From Aureisphaera sp963669405 (GTDB lineage: Bacteria; Bacteroidota; Bacteroidia; Flavobacteriales; Flavobacteriaceae), in NCBI GenBank assembly GCA_963669405.2, contig CAXXHF010000002.1, positions 310,001 through 374,000 on the forward strand: 64,000 bases of DNA, written 5' to 3'. The position numbers were made by a program, and so were the translations under genes. Shown here in pieces: positions 8,527 through 18,160 of the stretch (position 1 is its first letter; each line of letters starts with the position of its first letter). Below the pieces are notes generated by a model. The model was given only the letters and a program-made list of their open reading frames with translations. It did not search any database and was not told the DNA's origin.

Positions 8527-8742
8527 ATGAAAAAGAATATGGCCAGCTACGATCGAATTGTTCGCCTGTTTTTGGCAGCAGTTCTATTTGCGCTCTATTA
8601 TTACAACCTAGTCGAAGGTACTTTAGGGTATATACTCCTTGTCGTGGGGATCATTTTTGTCCTAACCAGTTTTGTTGGAATGTGCCCACTCTACACCCTT
8701 TTGGGAATACGTTCCCGAAAAACAAAAAAGGATGGCGCCTAA
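8527..8742 (+). CDS. DUF2892 (YgaP-like) small membrane protein
   Basis: A 71-residue membrane protein of the DUF2892 family, which matches the membrane tail of YgaP rhodaneses. The start at 8527 gives MKKNMASYDRIVRLFLA, a good family N-terminus; the frame extends to 8500 but that part overlaps the promoter. Two helices are visible (FLAAVLFALYYYNLV and YILLVVGIIFVLTSFVG), followed by the family ending with MCPLYTLLGI. The family is small and of unknown biochemical role, often near sulfur or low-oxygen genes. The FNR-like sites upstream suggest co-regulation with the nos operon. Confidence 0.88.
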   Translation: MKKNMASYDRIVRLFLAAVLFALYYYNLVEGTLGYILLVVGIIFVLTSFVGMCPLYTLLGIRSRKTKKDGA

Positions 8743-8832
8743 GCACCTATGGATATTACATTTCTAGAATGTGATAGGTAATCGAAATAAGTTCGTTTTG
8801 TCTCAATCGACTCTATTTGTGCACACCATAAA

Positions 8833-8862
8833 AAAAGCCTTCAACTTTTGTTGAAGGCTTTT
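8833..8862. terminator. bidirectional terminator between DUF2892 gene and tRNA-His
   Basis: A perfect 13-bp stem (AAAAGCCTTCAAC with GTTGAAGGCTTTT) closes a TTTT loop. The A-rich left side and T-rich right side let it end transcription from both sides: the DUF2892 gene from the left and the minus-strand tRNA-His from the right. Confidence 0.85.
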
Positions 8863-8865
8863 AAG

Positions 8866-8940
8866 GGTGGAAGATCGGTCTCGAACCGACGACCTCCTGA
8901 ACCACAATCAGGCGCTCTAACCAACTGAGCTACAACCACC
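8866..8940 (-). tRNA. tRNA-His (GTG)
   Basis: Read on the minus strand, the D-arm (GCTC...GAGC), anticodon arm (CCTGA-TTGTGGT-TCAGG, anticodon GTG) and T-arm with loop TTCGAGA are all present. An extra 5' G (8940) faces the discriminator C (8866), the hallmark of tRNA-His. CCA is not encoded. The acceptor stem has two adjacent T-T oppositions (positions 5-68 and 6-67) between GTGGTTG and CTTCCAC. Confidence 0.95.
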
Positions 8941-9017
8941 ATGTTCACTTTACTTTGAAAGCGGATGCAAATATAAAGTATTTTAAAAGGATGTACAATA
9001 CTCTTAATTAAGATTTT

Positions 9018-9734
9018 TTATATCAAATCGAAGATAGAGTTTACCGCAGGGTACCTCTCTACCGTAAACCCTTCAGCTGCTTCTGTTTGAATAAGCCTTC
9101 CTAAATTCCTGTTTCTGTACCGTAAGCTTTCGTAGGTATTTTTAGAAGAGGTATGCGTATAAGGCTCATCAGAGTTTGGATCGTAAAATTGACTTTTATA
9201 AGCTTCTATAGCTTCCATCTTCTTATCCATAAAGCCCGTAACATCCACTACAATATCAGGCTCTATTTCGATCCATTGTATGTAATGATACACTAACTTA
9301 GGACGCCAAGCTTCTTGGGGTTTTCCGTCAATCACAGTTTCTATACGTCTCAATCCGCTTAAAAAACAGGCATCGCTAGCTAATTTACTTCCCTTACCAT
9401 GATCTATATGACGATCATCAATGGCATTACAGAAAACAATTTCTGGACGATATTTACGCAGTATCTCTATAATAGCCATTTGTTCTTTCTTGCCATTCTG
9501 AAAAAACCCATCACCCAAATTCAAATTTTCCCTTACAGAAGCACCCAGTACTTTTGCAGCGGCAATAGCTTCTTTATCTCTAATTTCTGCTGTGCCGCGT
9601 GTTCCCAATTCGCCACGGGTTAAATCGAGAATACCTACTTTTTTTCCATTAGCAATTTCTTTTGCCAATGTTGCGCCACAGCTCATTTCCACGTCATCGG
9701 GGTGAGCACCTATGGCCAATATATCTAATTTCAT
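9018..9734 (-). CDS. bshB1: BshB1, bacillithiol biosynthesis deacetylase
   Basis: Removes the acetyl group from GlcNAc-malate in bacillithiol synthesis, in the cytoplasm. The 238-residue protein belongs to the PIG-L/LmbE zinc deacetylases. The zinc and catalytic motif AHPDD lies at residues 10-14, the third zinc ligand region is DDRHIDHGKG, and RGELGTRGT is a BshB1 hallmark. Length is normal for BshB1. The start overlaps the stop of the upstream trans-sulfuration gene by four bases, so both are expressed together; a link between cysteine supply and bacillithiol is plausible. Confidence 0.93.
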   Translation of the reverse strand: MKLDILAIGAHPDDVEMSCGATLAKEIANGKKVGILDLTRGELGTRGTAEIRDKEAIAAAKVLGASVRENLNLGDGFFQNGKKEQMAIIEILRKYRPEIVFCNAIDDRHIDHGKGSKLASDACFLSGLRRIETVIDGKPQEAWRPKLVYHYIQWIEIEPDIVVDVTGFMDKKMEAIEAYKSQFYDPNSDEPYTHTSSKNTYESLRYRNRNLGRLIQTEAAEGFTVERYPAVNSIFDLI

Positions 9735-10903
9735 ATAGTTGCAAGTTGTTGTTTGGCAACTGCTTCAAAAGCCTGTTGCAAATCTTCAATTATGTCTTTC
9801 TTATCTTCAATACCTAGGGAGAAACGAAGTAATCCATCGGCTATCCCCTGTCTTCTCCTTTCTTCTGTAGAAAGTAAAGCATGAGAGGTTTTTACTGGAG
9901 ATAAAATGGTAGACTCTACTCCTGCCAAGCTCATAGATTGTTTAATTAACTTTAGTGAATCCATAAAAGCATCGGGATCTACAGAATCAATCAATTCAAA
10001 AGACAGCATTCCAGTATATCCCCGCATTTGTCTTTTAGCAATTTCATGGTCAGGGTGGTGCTTTAATCCAGGATAGTAAACCCTATCCACCAACGGATGT
10101 TTATCTAACCATTTGGCTAATTTTTTTGCATTTCGGTTCTGTGCTTTTACACGTATTACCATCGTCTTCATACTACGCTCTAATAACCAAACCGTATAAT
10201 CACTTAAGCTACCTCCAAAATTCTTAGCCAAGTTCCATATCCTATCAATATGTTCCTGAGATGCAGCCACTGCACCTGCACAAATATCACTATGCCCTCC
10301 CATATACTTGGTAGCACTGTGTAACATAATATCAATACCGAATTCTACTGGATTCTGATTAATTGGAGAGGCAAAGGTATTATCAATCATACTCACAATA
10401 TTCCTCTCTTTCGAAATGCGTGAAATCATTTCTAAATCCGTGATAAGCATTAAAGGATTGGAAGGAGTCTCAACATAAATGACTTTGGTGTTGGGTTTTA
10501 TTTTCTCCAAAAAGTCTTCTTCAGAAAAACCATCAGTAAAATCAAATTCAATTCCCAATTTAGGAAATTCTTCCACCATAAAATTAAAAGCACCTCCATA
10601 GATTGTTTTCTGGACAACAACGTGATCCCCTGTTTGCAAAAATGCCAGTAATGTATGGCTAATGGCAGCCATACCACTTCCGAAAATAAGTCCAGCCTCA
10701 CATTTTTCTAAAGCCGCTACCTTCTTGGCCAACGCTTCTTGGTTGGGTGTGTTGAAATACCGCGGGTAGCGTTTTACATCAACATTTTCATAAGCGTATG
10801 AGCTAGAAGTATAAATAGGAGAGACAGCTCCTTTAAACTGTTCATCCTTTATACCACCTGCATGAGTACAGATAGTATTCATTCCAAAATGATCTGATTT
10901 CAT
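9731..10903 (-). CDS. PLP-dependent trans-sulfuration enzyme (Cys/Met metabolism)
   Basis: A 390-residue fold type I PLP enzyme of the cystathionine gamma-synthase / gamma-lyase / methionine gamma-lyase group. Visible landmarks are YVETPSNPLM, the cofactor-contact FGSGMAAIS, the PLP lysine segment SATKYMGGHSD and the C-terminal LLRFSLGIED. The exact reaction cannot be set from sequence: cystathionine gamma-synthase, cystathionine lyase and methionine gamma-lyase share these motifs. It is the first gene of a two-gene unit with bshB1, and divergent from hutI with about 60 bases between starts. Confidence 0.88.
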   Translation of the reverse strand: MKSDHFGMNTICTHAGGIKDEQFKGAVSPIYTSSSYAYENVDVKRYPRYFNTPNQEALAKKVAALEKCEAGLIFGSGMAAISHTLLAFLQTGDHVVVQKTIYGGAFNFMVEEFPKLGIEFDFTDGFSEEDFLEKIKPNTKVIYVETPSNPLMLITDLEMISRISKERNIVSMIDNTFASPINQNPVEFGIDIMLHSATKYMGGHSDICAGAVAASQEHIDRIWNLAKNFGGSLSDYTVWLLERSMKTMVIRVKAQNRNAKKLAKWLDKHPLVDRVYYPGLKHHPDHEIAKRQMRGYTGMLSFELIDSVDPDAFMDSLKLIKQSMSLAGVESTILSPVKTSHALLSTEERRRQGIADGLLRFSLGIEDKKDIIEDLQQAFEAVAKQQLATI

Positions 10904-10963
10904 GTACGTATTTTTTGATGCTCTAAGGTATTAATTCCTTTTCAGGTTTACTATATTTAGCCA

Positions 10964-12199
10964 ATGAAACTTTTGTTATTAAACGTTAAGGAATTGCTCC
11001 AAATTAGGACGCAAAACATTCATAAAGTAAGTGGTCAAGAAATGAAGCACTTACCTACTATAAAAAACGCCTGGCTCCTTTTGGAAGATGAAACAATTTC
11101 CGACTTTGGCCCTATGGAATCGCTTCCTCAGCTCTCTGACGCTAAGGTTATTGATTGCTCAGGGAAAATGGTGCTTCCAACTTGGTGTGATAGCCACACT
11201 CATTTGGTCTATGCCGGAAATAGGGAGCAGGAATTTGTAGACCGCATTAACGGATTGAGCTATCAGGAAATCGCCGAGAAAGGTGGTGGAATATTGAATA
11301 GTGCCAAAAAGCTACAGGAAACTTCAGAAACAGACCTATATGAACAATCGGTAAAACGCTTGGAAGAAGTAATGGCTTTGGGTACAGGGGCGATTGAAAT
11401 TAAAAGCGGATATGGACTTACCACCGAAGCCGAAATGAAGATGCTTCGGGTCGCCAAACAACTGGCTCAAAATTATCCCATAACCATTAAAACAACTTTT
11501 TTGGGAGCACATGCGGTTCCTTCAGAATTCAAGAATGATAAAAATGCTTATCTAGATCTTGTATGCAATGAAATGATCCCAAAAGTTGCCGAAGAAAATC
11601 TTGCAGAATATGTAGACATTTTCTGTGAGGAAGGATATTTCTCTGTCGAAGACACTGATAGAGTACTTAAGGCTGGCAAAAAGTATGGTCTCATTCCTAA
11701 AATCCATGTAAACCAATTTCATGCTATTGGCGGTGTTGCCGAAGGAGTAAAACATGATGCTTTAAGTGTGGATCACCTAGAAGTAATTACAGAAGAAGAC
11801 ATCCGTGTCCTAAAAGGAAGCAATACCATGCCGGTAGCACTTCCCTCCTGCTCCTATTTTCTAGGGATTCCTTATACCCCAGGACGTGAAATCATTGATG
11901 CTGGGTTGCCTCTTGCATTGGCTACTGACTATAATCCAGGTTCGACACCCAGTGGAAACATGAATTTTGTAGTAGCTACAGCCTGTATTAAAATGAAGCT
12001 AACACCAGAAGAAGCCATAAATGCAGCTACTATTAATGCTGCCTATGCTATGGGATTAAGTGAAACCCACGGTAGTATTACCAAAGGAAAAAAGGCTAAT
12101 CTCATCATTACAAAAGGGGTTCCCTCCTATGGGTATTTACCGTATGCGTTTGGCAGTAATTTAATTGATACGGTTATTATAAATGGTCAAGAAATCTAA
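10964..12199 (+). CDS. hutI: imidazolonepropionase
   Basis: Hydrolyses imidazolone-5-propionate to N-formimino-L-glutamate, the third step of histidine breakdown. The 411-residue amidohydrolase has the metal-binding HTHLVYAGNR motif (about residue 80), the catalytic region VDHLEVI, and the family-specific ATDYNPGSTPSGNMNF near residue 320. Length is normal. ftcD follows 75 bases later and uses its product. The other hut genes are not in the window. Confidence 0.95.
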   Translation: MKLLLLNVKELLQIRTQNIHKVSGQEMKHLPTIKNAWLLLEDETISDFGPMESLPQLSDAKVIDCSGKMVLPTWCDSHTHLVYAGNREQEFVDRINGLSYQEIAEKGGGILNSAKKLQETSETDLYEQSVKRLEEVMALGTGAIEIKSGYGLTTEAEMKMLRVAKQLAQNYPITIKTTFLGAHAVPSEFKNDKNAYLDLVCNEMIPKVAEENLAEYVDIFCEEGYFSVEDTDRVLKAGKKYGLIPKIHVNQFHAIGGVAEGVKHDALSVDHLEVITEEDIRVLKGSNTMPVALPSCSYFLGIPYTPGREIIDAGLPLALATDYNPGSTPSGNMNFVVATACIKMKLTPEEAINAATINAAYAMGLSETHGSITKGKKANLIITKGVPSYGYLPYAFGSNLIDTVIINGQEI

Positions 12200-12274
12200 C
12201 CTACCTTTTTGCTATAAATAATTCGGTTCAGATATAAAACATTCCTACATTTGACTTTCCAAAAAAATTAAACA

Positions 12275-13966
12275 ATGCAACAACAATTAATAGAATGTGT
12301 ACCTAATATTAGTGAAGGGCGAGATGCAGCTAAAATTGAAGCTATTGCTCAGGTTGTAGAAACCGTTGAAGGTGTAAAACTACTTGATGTTGATCCTGGA
12401 AAAGCAACCAACAGAACGGTAATTACCTTTGTTGGAGAGCCAGAACAAGTTATAGAAGCGGCGTTCCTTCTTATTAAGAAAGCCTCAGAACTTATTGATA
12501 TGAGCAATCATTCTGGAGCACATCCCCGTTTTGGAGCGACTGATGTTTGCCCATTGGTTCCTATTTCTAATATTAGTCTGGAAGAAACAGCAAAGTATGC
12601 TCATAAATTAGGAGAGCGTGTTGGAAAGGAATTGGGAATTCCAGGTTACTTTTATGAAAAAGCTGCCAAGGAAGACAAAAGAAAAAACCTAGCCAATTGC
12701 AGGCAAGGTGAATACGAAGGTTTACCAAAAAAGTTGTCAGATCCAGATTGGAAACCCGACTTTGGTCCTGCCGAGTTCAATGCTAGTGTAGCCAAAACAG
12801 GAGTAACAGCCATTTCTGCACGTGATTTCCTTATTGCCTACAATGTAAACCTCAACACCACTTCTACCCGAAGAGCTAATGCCATTGCTTTCGATATTCG
12901 TGAAGCTGGACGAGTAAAACGTGAAGGGAACCCAATCACTGGAAAAAAAGTCCTTGATGCAAATGGAGAGCCTGTTCGTATTCCCGGAAAACTAAAAGCA
13001 GTAAAAGGTATTGGATGGTTTATTGAAGAATACGGAATTGCCCAGATTTCGTACAATCTTACCAACATCACGATTACCTCCATGCACGAAGCTTTTGACG
13101 AAAGTTGCAAAGCAGCTACTGCCAGAGGATTAAGAGTAACCGGATCTGAACTCATTGGTTTGGTTCCACTACAAGCCATGCTGGATGCAGCCGATTATTA
13201 CCTCATAAAGCAAGAACGTTCTTTAGGTGTTTCGGAAAGTGAAAAAATTAAAATCGCTATCAAATCCTTAGGATTGGATGATTTAAAGCCTTTTAATCCA
13301 GAAGAACGGATTATAGAGTATGTATTACGGGATGGACCCAAGAAACTGGTTGATTTTAAATTGGATGATTTCGCCGATGAAACTGCCGGAGAATCTATGG
13401 CTCCAGGTGGAGGGTCTATTGCTGCCTATGTTGGATCTTTAGGCGTAGCATTGGGTACTATGGTAGCAAACTTATCTGCACATAAGCCAGGATGGGATGA
13501 TAAATGGGAGTTCTTTTCTGAATGGGCAGAAAAAGGTCAGGTATATAAAAACCGTTTATTGTTTTTGGTAGACGAAGACACCAATGCTTTCAACAAAATC
13601 ATTGATGGCTTTAGAATGCCAAAAGGTTCAGAAAAAGAAATTGCTGCTAGAAAAGAGGCCATAGAAAATGCAACAAAATACGCCACAGAGATTCCTTTTC
13701 AAGTCATGGAAACGGCATTTAACTCTATGGAAGTTGCTCAAGCTATGTTAAAGGATGGACTACAAACTTCACTTTCAGATGCTGGAGTAGGAATCCTTTG
13801 TGCTAGAGCAGCCGTTATTGGTGCATATTTTAATGTTAGGATCAATGCAAAAGACATAAACGATAGAACATTTGCAGAAGATATCCTTTCAAAAGCTTCA
13901 AAAATATATGAAGAAACCCTTAAAATAGAAAAGGAAACTATTGCATATATAGATTCAAAAATGTAA
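12275..13966 (+). CDS. ftcD: bifunctional glutamate formimidoyltransferase / cyclodeaminase
   Basis: Moves the formimino group from formiminoglutamate to tetrahydrofolate and then deaminates it, joining histidine breakdown to one-carbon folate. The 563-residue protein is a natural fusion: residues 1-about 325 are the formiminotransferase (ECVPNISEGRD, NHSGAHPRFGATDVCP) and about 350-563 the cyclodeaminase (APGGGSIAAYVGSLGVALGTMVANLS). A -7-like box TACATTTG lies at 12246-12253, so the gene may have its own promoter in addition to read-through from hutI. A strong terminator follows at 14007. Confidence 0.95.
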   Translation: MQQQLIECVPNISEGRDAAKIEAIAQVVETVEGVKLLDVDPGKATNRTVITFVGEPEQVIEAAFLLIKKASELIDMSNHSGAHPRFGATDVCPLVPISNISLEETAKYAHKLGERVGKELGIPGYFYEKAAKEDKRKNLANCRQGEYEGLPKKLSDPDWKPDFGPAEFNASVAKTGVTAISARDFLIAYNVNLNTTSTRRANAIAFDIREAGRVKREGNPITGKKVLDANGEPVRIPGKLKAVKGIGWFIEEYGIAQISYNLTNITITSMHEAFDESCKAATARGLRVTGSELIGLVPLQAMLDAADYYLIKQERSLGVSESEKIKIAIKSLGLDDLKPFNPEERIIEYVLRDGPKKLVDFKLDDFADETAGESMAPGGGSIAAYVGSLGVALGTMVANLSAHKPGWDDKWEFFSEWAEKGQVYKNRLLFLVDEDTNAFNKIIDGFRMPKGSEKEIAARKEAIENATKYATEIPFQVMETAFNSMEVAQAMLKDGLQTSLSDAGVGILCARAAVIGAYFNVRINAKDINDRTFAEDILSKASKIYEETLKIEKETIAYIDSKM

Positions 13967-14006
13967 TTGAATCCAACGAAAATAAGTTCTTGGAATTGAG
14001 AATTAT

Positions 14007-14041
14007 AATTGGGAAGTACTTTGTGCTTCCCAATTTTTTTT
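14007..14041 (+). terminator. rho-independent terminator after ftcD
   Basis: A 13-bp stem with one T-G pair (AATTGGGAAGTAC at 14007-14019 with GTGCTTCCCAATT at 14023-14035), a 3-base loop and eight T bases at 14034-14041. It ends the hutI-ftcD unit. Confidence 0.9.
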
Positions 14042-14158
14042 CAGTCATCACTATCACAAAACCCCCATTATATATTCCATTATTTGATTGGAAACAAAAT
14101 TTATTTGGTCAAAAAGCAAAGATTTTATATATTTACATAAGCACTTATATAATTACTT

Positions 14159-15097
14159 ATGGATACAATAAAATCATTAGGAGAATTGAGTATGGGATCA
14201 CGTCTAAAAAGGTTGAGTGATATGTGCATGAAGAACATACAGATTGCCTATAATAAACACCATATAGATTTTGACCCTTACCTATTCCCTGCCTTCCACA
14301 ATATTGCAAATCTTGGGTCTACTACAAATGCAGAATTATTCGAGTCCTTAAAGACTTCTCAACCTGCCGTAACCCAAACCATTAACAAATTACTTAAAAA
14401 AGGGCTCATTGAAAGTGCTACGGATGTGACTGACAAACGAAAAAAGACCATTGTACTTTCGGAGAAAGGAAAAGAATTTCACCGAAAAGCCCGACCTGTT
14501 TGGCGCGGAATGGAACGTGCTGTAAAAAAATTTACCCAACATCCCGCCAATTCCCTAATTGAACATCTCAACAACTTTGAAGTTGTATTACAATCAGGTG
14601 AATTTTTGAAAACTGTAAACGAATATATTGATGTAGAAATGCAAATTAAAATCACAGAATACCAAGAAGCCTTTAAACAAGATTTTTACGACTTAAATAC
14701 TGAATGGCTAGAAACCTTTTTTTATGTAGAGGATTTTGACAGAGAAGTTTTAAGCAAACCTCATAAGTATATATTGGAACCTGGAGGTCATATATTTTTT
14801 GCTGCAGAAGGTAACCGTGCTCTAGGTACCGTAGCACTCATGAAAGCTAGCGAAAATAAATACGAACTCACCAAAATGGCAGTACATACAGATGCAAGAG
14901 GGAGAAAGATTGGGCAACAACTCATGCAACATTGCTTGGATTTTGCTAAAGAGCACAACTATGAACTGTTCCTCTACTCCAACACCCTTCTGGAAAACGC
15001 AATCCACATCTACCGAAAATATGGTTTTGTAGAGATTCCTGTTGAACCCGATTGTCCATACGTGCGTAGTAATATAAAAATGGAGTTACGCAGATAG
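14159..15097 (+). CDS. MarR-type regulator fused to a GNAT acetyltransferase
   Basis: A 312-residue bifunctional protein. Residues about 15-130 form a MarR-like winged helix (recognition region SQPAVTQTINKLLKKGLIE and the wing with DKRKKTIVLSEKGKEF). Residues about 165-312 form a GNAT domain, with the acetyl-CoA binding loop in DARGRKIGQQLM and a C-terminal YRKYGF. Such MarR-GNAT fusions are a known family in Bacteroidota and Proteobacteria; their targets are mostly unknown. It stands alone between the ftcD terminator and the next lipoprotein gene. Confidence 0.9.
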   Translation: MDTIKSLGELSMGSRLKRLSDMCMKNIQIAYNKHHIDFDPYLFPAFHNIANLGSTTNAELFESLKTSQPAVTQTINKLLKKGLIESATDVTDKRKKTIVLSEKGKEFHRKARPVWRGMERAVKKFTQHPANSLIEHLNNFEVVLQSGEFLKTVNEYIDVEMQIKITEYQEAFKQDFYDLNTEWLETFFYVEDFDREVLSKPHKYILEPGGHIFFAAEGNRALGTVALMKASENKYELTKMAVHTDARGRKIGQQLMQHCLDFAKEHNYELFLYSNTLLENAIHIYRKYGFVEIPVEPDCPYVRSNIKMELRR

Positions 15098-15146
15098 ATT
15101 TTTAGATAGAACTTGGAATTTGTACTTTTGAGGCAAAATGGAATCC

Positions 15147-15947
15147 ATGAAAAAATTTGCCCTCCTCTTTTTTTGCATTACACTTCTTGTAAATTGTAAA
15201 AACGATCCTAAAGAAACCAAGAGTGACACTACTGTGGTGGAAAAAACCGAAACAGTAAAAAAGGATACTACTCGCGTCACCAAGAGCGGATTTAAAGTAA
15301 ATCCTATAAATCACGCAACTATGGTTATTACTTGGGATGATACCATCATATACGTAGATCCTGTAGGAGGTGCAGAAGCATTTAAGAACTTCGACGCACC
15401 CGATCTTATTTTAGTGACAGATATTCATCAAGATCATCTTAGCGCAGAAACACTTCAAGGTTTGGATACTTCCAAAGCCAAAATCATCGTTCCCCAAGCT
15501 GTGGCAGATCAATTACCTTCAGAATTTGATGCTCAAATAGATGTATTGAATAATGGTGAGACCAAGGATCGTTTTGGTTTCAATGTGGAGGCCATCCCTA
15601 TGTACAACCTACGTCCAGAATCATTAAAATATCATGAAAAAGGACGTGGGAATGGATATGTTATCGAAAAGAATGGAAAACGTGTTTATATCTCTGGTGA
15701 TACAGAAGACATCCCAGAAATGTTGGCATTAGAAGATATTGATATTGCCTTTGTTTGTATGAACCTTCCATACACCATGACAGAGGTACAGGCCGCAAGA
15801 GCGGTTGCTGCATTTAACCCAAAAATTGTATACCCATATCACTACCGTGGCGCAACTGGTTTCAGCAATATAGACACCTTTAAAGTCATGCTAAGAAAAG
15901 CCAGTGAAGGGCAAGTTCAGGTTGTACAGTTAAATTGGTATCCGTAA
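15147..15947 (+). CDS. MBL-fold metal-dependent hydrolase lipoprotein
   Basis: A 266-residue exported metallo-beta-lactamase-fold protein. The start at 15147 gives a lipoprotein signal (MKKFALLFFCITLLVNC) and lies behind a -7 box TACTTTTG at 15123-15130. The fold is of the UlaG/UPF0173 type: NHATMVI, the metal motif TDIHQDHLS (HxxDH), YISGDTEDIPEM and YPYHYRG at the end. The substrate is unknown. The periplasmic placement differs from the related cytoplasmic protein at 37748-38428. Confidence 0.87.
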   Translation: MKKFALLFFCITLLVNCKNDPKETKSDTTVVEKTETVKKDTTRVTKSGFKVNPINHATMVITWDDTIIYVDPVGGAEAFKNFDAPDLILVTDIHQDHLSAETLQGLDTSKAKIIVPQAVADQLPSEFDAQIDVLNNGETKDRFGFNVEAIPMYNLRPESLKYHEKGRGNGYVIEKNGKRVYISGDTEDIPEMLALEDIDIAFVCMNLPYTMTEVQAARAVAAFNPKIVYPYHYRGATGFSNIDTFKVMLRKASEGQVQVVQLNWYP

Positions 15948-15974
15948 TAAACCCAAGGGAACTTTCCTTTTAAC

Positions 15975-18005
15975 CTATTTATATTTTTCAAACCAAGCTA
16001 GGGTATGAGCCACCTTTGTAATTAAATTGGAAGGACGAGCAGCAATTCCATGAGATGCCTCTGGAATTTCTACCAAAACAGTCTCAATCTTCCGTAATTT
16101 CAAAGCATGATATAACTGTTTCGCTTCACTGGGCGGAGTTCGCAGATCATTCATCCCTACCATCACCATGGTTGGTGTTTCTACGTTTCCAACCAATGAA
16201 ATAGGAGAAAACTTCCAATAACCTTCAAAATTTTCCCAAGGTTGCCCAGGGTAACGACTATTCGCATAGCCATAATAATTATCAGCTACTAACGTTTTAC
16301 TGATCCAATTCATTACAGGTTTGGCTACCACCGCCGCCTTAAATTCATTGGTTTTTCCTATAATCCATGCAGTCATAATTCCTCCAGCACTTCCGCCTGT
16401 AACATAGAGTTGGTCTTTATCTGTCACTCCTTTATTCACTAGTTCATGTACCCCATCCATCACATCATTATAGTCCTGCCCTGGGTAATTGTTGTACAAT
16501 AAATTTCCGAATGCTTCTCCATAACTGGTACTTCCCCTGGGGTTAGGATAAAAAACTATATAACCTGCTGCTGCATAAAGCTGAATTTCTGCCGAAAAGT
16601 GTGGCCCATAGTTTAAGATAGGGCCTCCATGATTTTCTACCAACAACGGATACTTCTTAGACTTATCATAATTAGGCGGGTACACAACCCATCCCTGAAT
16701 ATCACGACCATCAAATGTAGATTTATACCATATTTCTTCTACCTTTCCCATGGTTCGGTAAGAAATCAAATCGTCATTGAGATGAGTAAGCTGTTGAGGG
16801 GTTTTCATTTTTTTCGATGTTATGGCTACATCTGCAGGACGATCGGTCTTAGATAAAGTGTACGCTACTGTCCCATTATTGGATATTGAAAAGCTTCCAC
16901 TGGCATAAGGTCTTCCCAAAGTAGTTCCTCCTACATTGTCTACAAGTTCTGTTACCTTTCCGTTAAGATCGATATAAGAAAGCTTGGTTAATCCTAGATC
17001 ATTATATTGTATGTATAATCCTTTACTGTCTGAAGACCATGTGGCACTGGAAATACTTCGGTCTAATTTATTGGAAATAAGTTTCTTGTTGCTCCCATCA
17101 ATATTCATGATCTGAAGTTTTCGGGTTTGATAGGCCTGTACTTTATCTTCAAATCCTATATATGAAATCCACCGCCCGTCTGGTGATACTTTGGGCGCAT
17201 AATCTGGGCCTGAACGATCAGTAAGTACGTCTATTTTTCCAGACTGGGTATTTACTGCGTATACTTCACTATTCCTAAAATCGTATTCCCAGTTTTCATT
17301 TCGATTGGCCGAAAAATAGATCTTATCGCCATTTTTGCTCCAAGATAACCCTCCTCCATGATTAAAATCCCCAGAGGTTAGTTGTCTTGCCGCTCCTCCT
17401 TCCGAAGAAATCGTAAAAACATGTGTAAAACCAGGTTTCAAATAACCCGCTCCATCTGCCTCATGCTTTAATCGATCTGTAATTCTAGGACTTTTGGCCC
17501 ATTTTGCTCCTTTGGGCTTAGATGGCATTTTAGCAATTACCGGAGCCTTGGCGTTCACTTTCATGGTAAAAGCAATTTGAGTACCATCTGGAGACCATGA
17601 CAAGTTTGAAGGTCCATTCTCTAACTGGGTAAGTTTTGCAATACTTCCCGTAGCAGTCCAATACACATATATCTCACTTCCTTCTCCAGAACTACTCACA
17701 AAGGCAATTCGATCACCTTTAGGAGACCATCTTGCTTGACGCTCACTATTTTCGCGTGAAGTAAGCTTATGATGAATTTTCCGTTCATCAGTACTAAGCA
17801 ACCAAAGACTTCCGTTACTTCTATCATTCATAATATCGAAACCTGTTCTACGGTAAACTATATAATCACCGTTGGGTGCTATTTGAGGATCACCGGCATA
17901 TTCCAGATCAAATACGTCTATATATTCAAAATTAGAACTGGGGGTTTGCCCAACTGCACATAGTATGGACAATAATAAAAGCGGAAGAAGTATGTATTTT
18001 CTCAT
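15975..18005 (-). CDS. S9 family prolyl oligopeptidase, exported
   Basis: A 676-residue serine peptidase of family S9 (dipeptidyl/acylaminoacyl peptidase type). A signal peptide (ILLPLLLLSILCAVGQ) leads to the periplasm. Residues about 25-390 carry beta-propeller repeats (WSPKGDRIAFV, WSPDGTQIAFT, WSKNGDKIYFS). The alpha/beta-hydrolase domain has the nucleophile GGSAGG, the acid GMNDLRTPP and the histidine SHGIAARPSN, so the triad is complete. It probably trims peptides taken up from outside. It stands alone; the gene on its right is divergent. Confidence 0.93.
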   Translation of the reverse strand: MRKYILLPLLLLSILCAVGQTPSSNFEYIDVFDLEYAGDPQIAPNGDYIVYRRTGFDIMNDRSNGSLWLLSTDERKIHHKLTSRENSERQARWSPKGDRIAFVSSSGEGSEIYVYWTATGSIAKLTQLENGPSNLSWSPDGTQIAFTMKVNAKAPVIAKMPSKPKGAKWAKSPRITDRLKHEADGAGYLKPGFTHVFTISSEGGAARQLTSGDFNHGGGLSWSKNGDKIYFSANRNENWEYDFRNSEVYAVNTQSGKIDVLTDRSGPDYAPKVSPDGRWISYIGFEDKVQAYQTRKLQIMNIDGSNKKLISNKLDRSISSATWSSDSKGLYIQYNDLGLTKLSYIDLNGKVTELVDNVGGTTLGRPYASGSFSISNNGTVAYTLSKTDRPADVAITSKKMKTPQQLTHLNDDLISYRTMGKVEEIWYKSTFDGRDIQGWVVYPPNYDKSKKYPLLVENHGGPILNYGPHFSAEIQLYAAAGYIVFYPNPRGSTSYGEAFGNLLYNNYPGQDYNDVMDGVHELVNKGVTDKDQLYVTGGSAGGIMTAWIIGKTNEFKAAVVAKPVMNWISKTLVADNYYGYANSRYPGQPWENFEGYWKFSPISLVGNVETPTMVMVGMNDLRTPPSEAKQLYHALKLRKIETVLVEIPEASHGIAARPSNLITKVAHTLAWFEKYK

Positions 18006-18160
18006 AGGTTGATTTTCAGAAAGCTAAAAATACGAATTGAATTTTGATAAAACAGGGTTGCAAATTCTCGAAATTTTCTCATGTTTCATGAACTATAGGA
18101 TGTATTTAACATTATCCAGCACTTTTTGTATTAATTTTAAATTACCAAAACACCAAAAAA

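Noticed and set aside
13990..14220. Open frame of 76 codons after ftcD
   Set aside because: It runs through a strong terminator and into the MarR-GNAT gene in another frame; no RBS or protein-like pattern.
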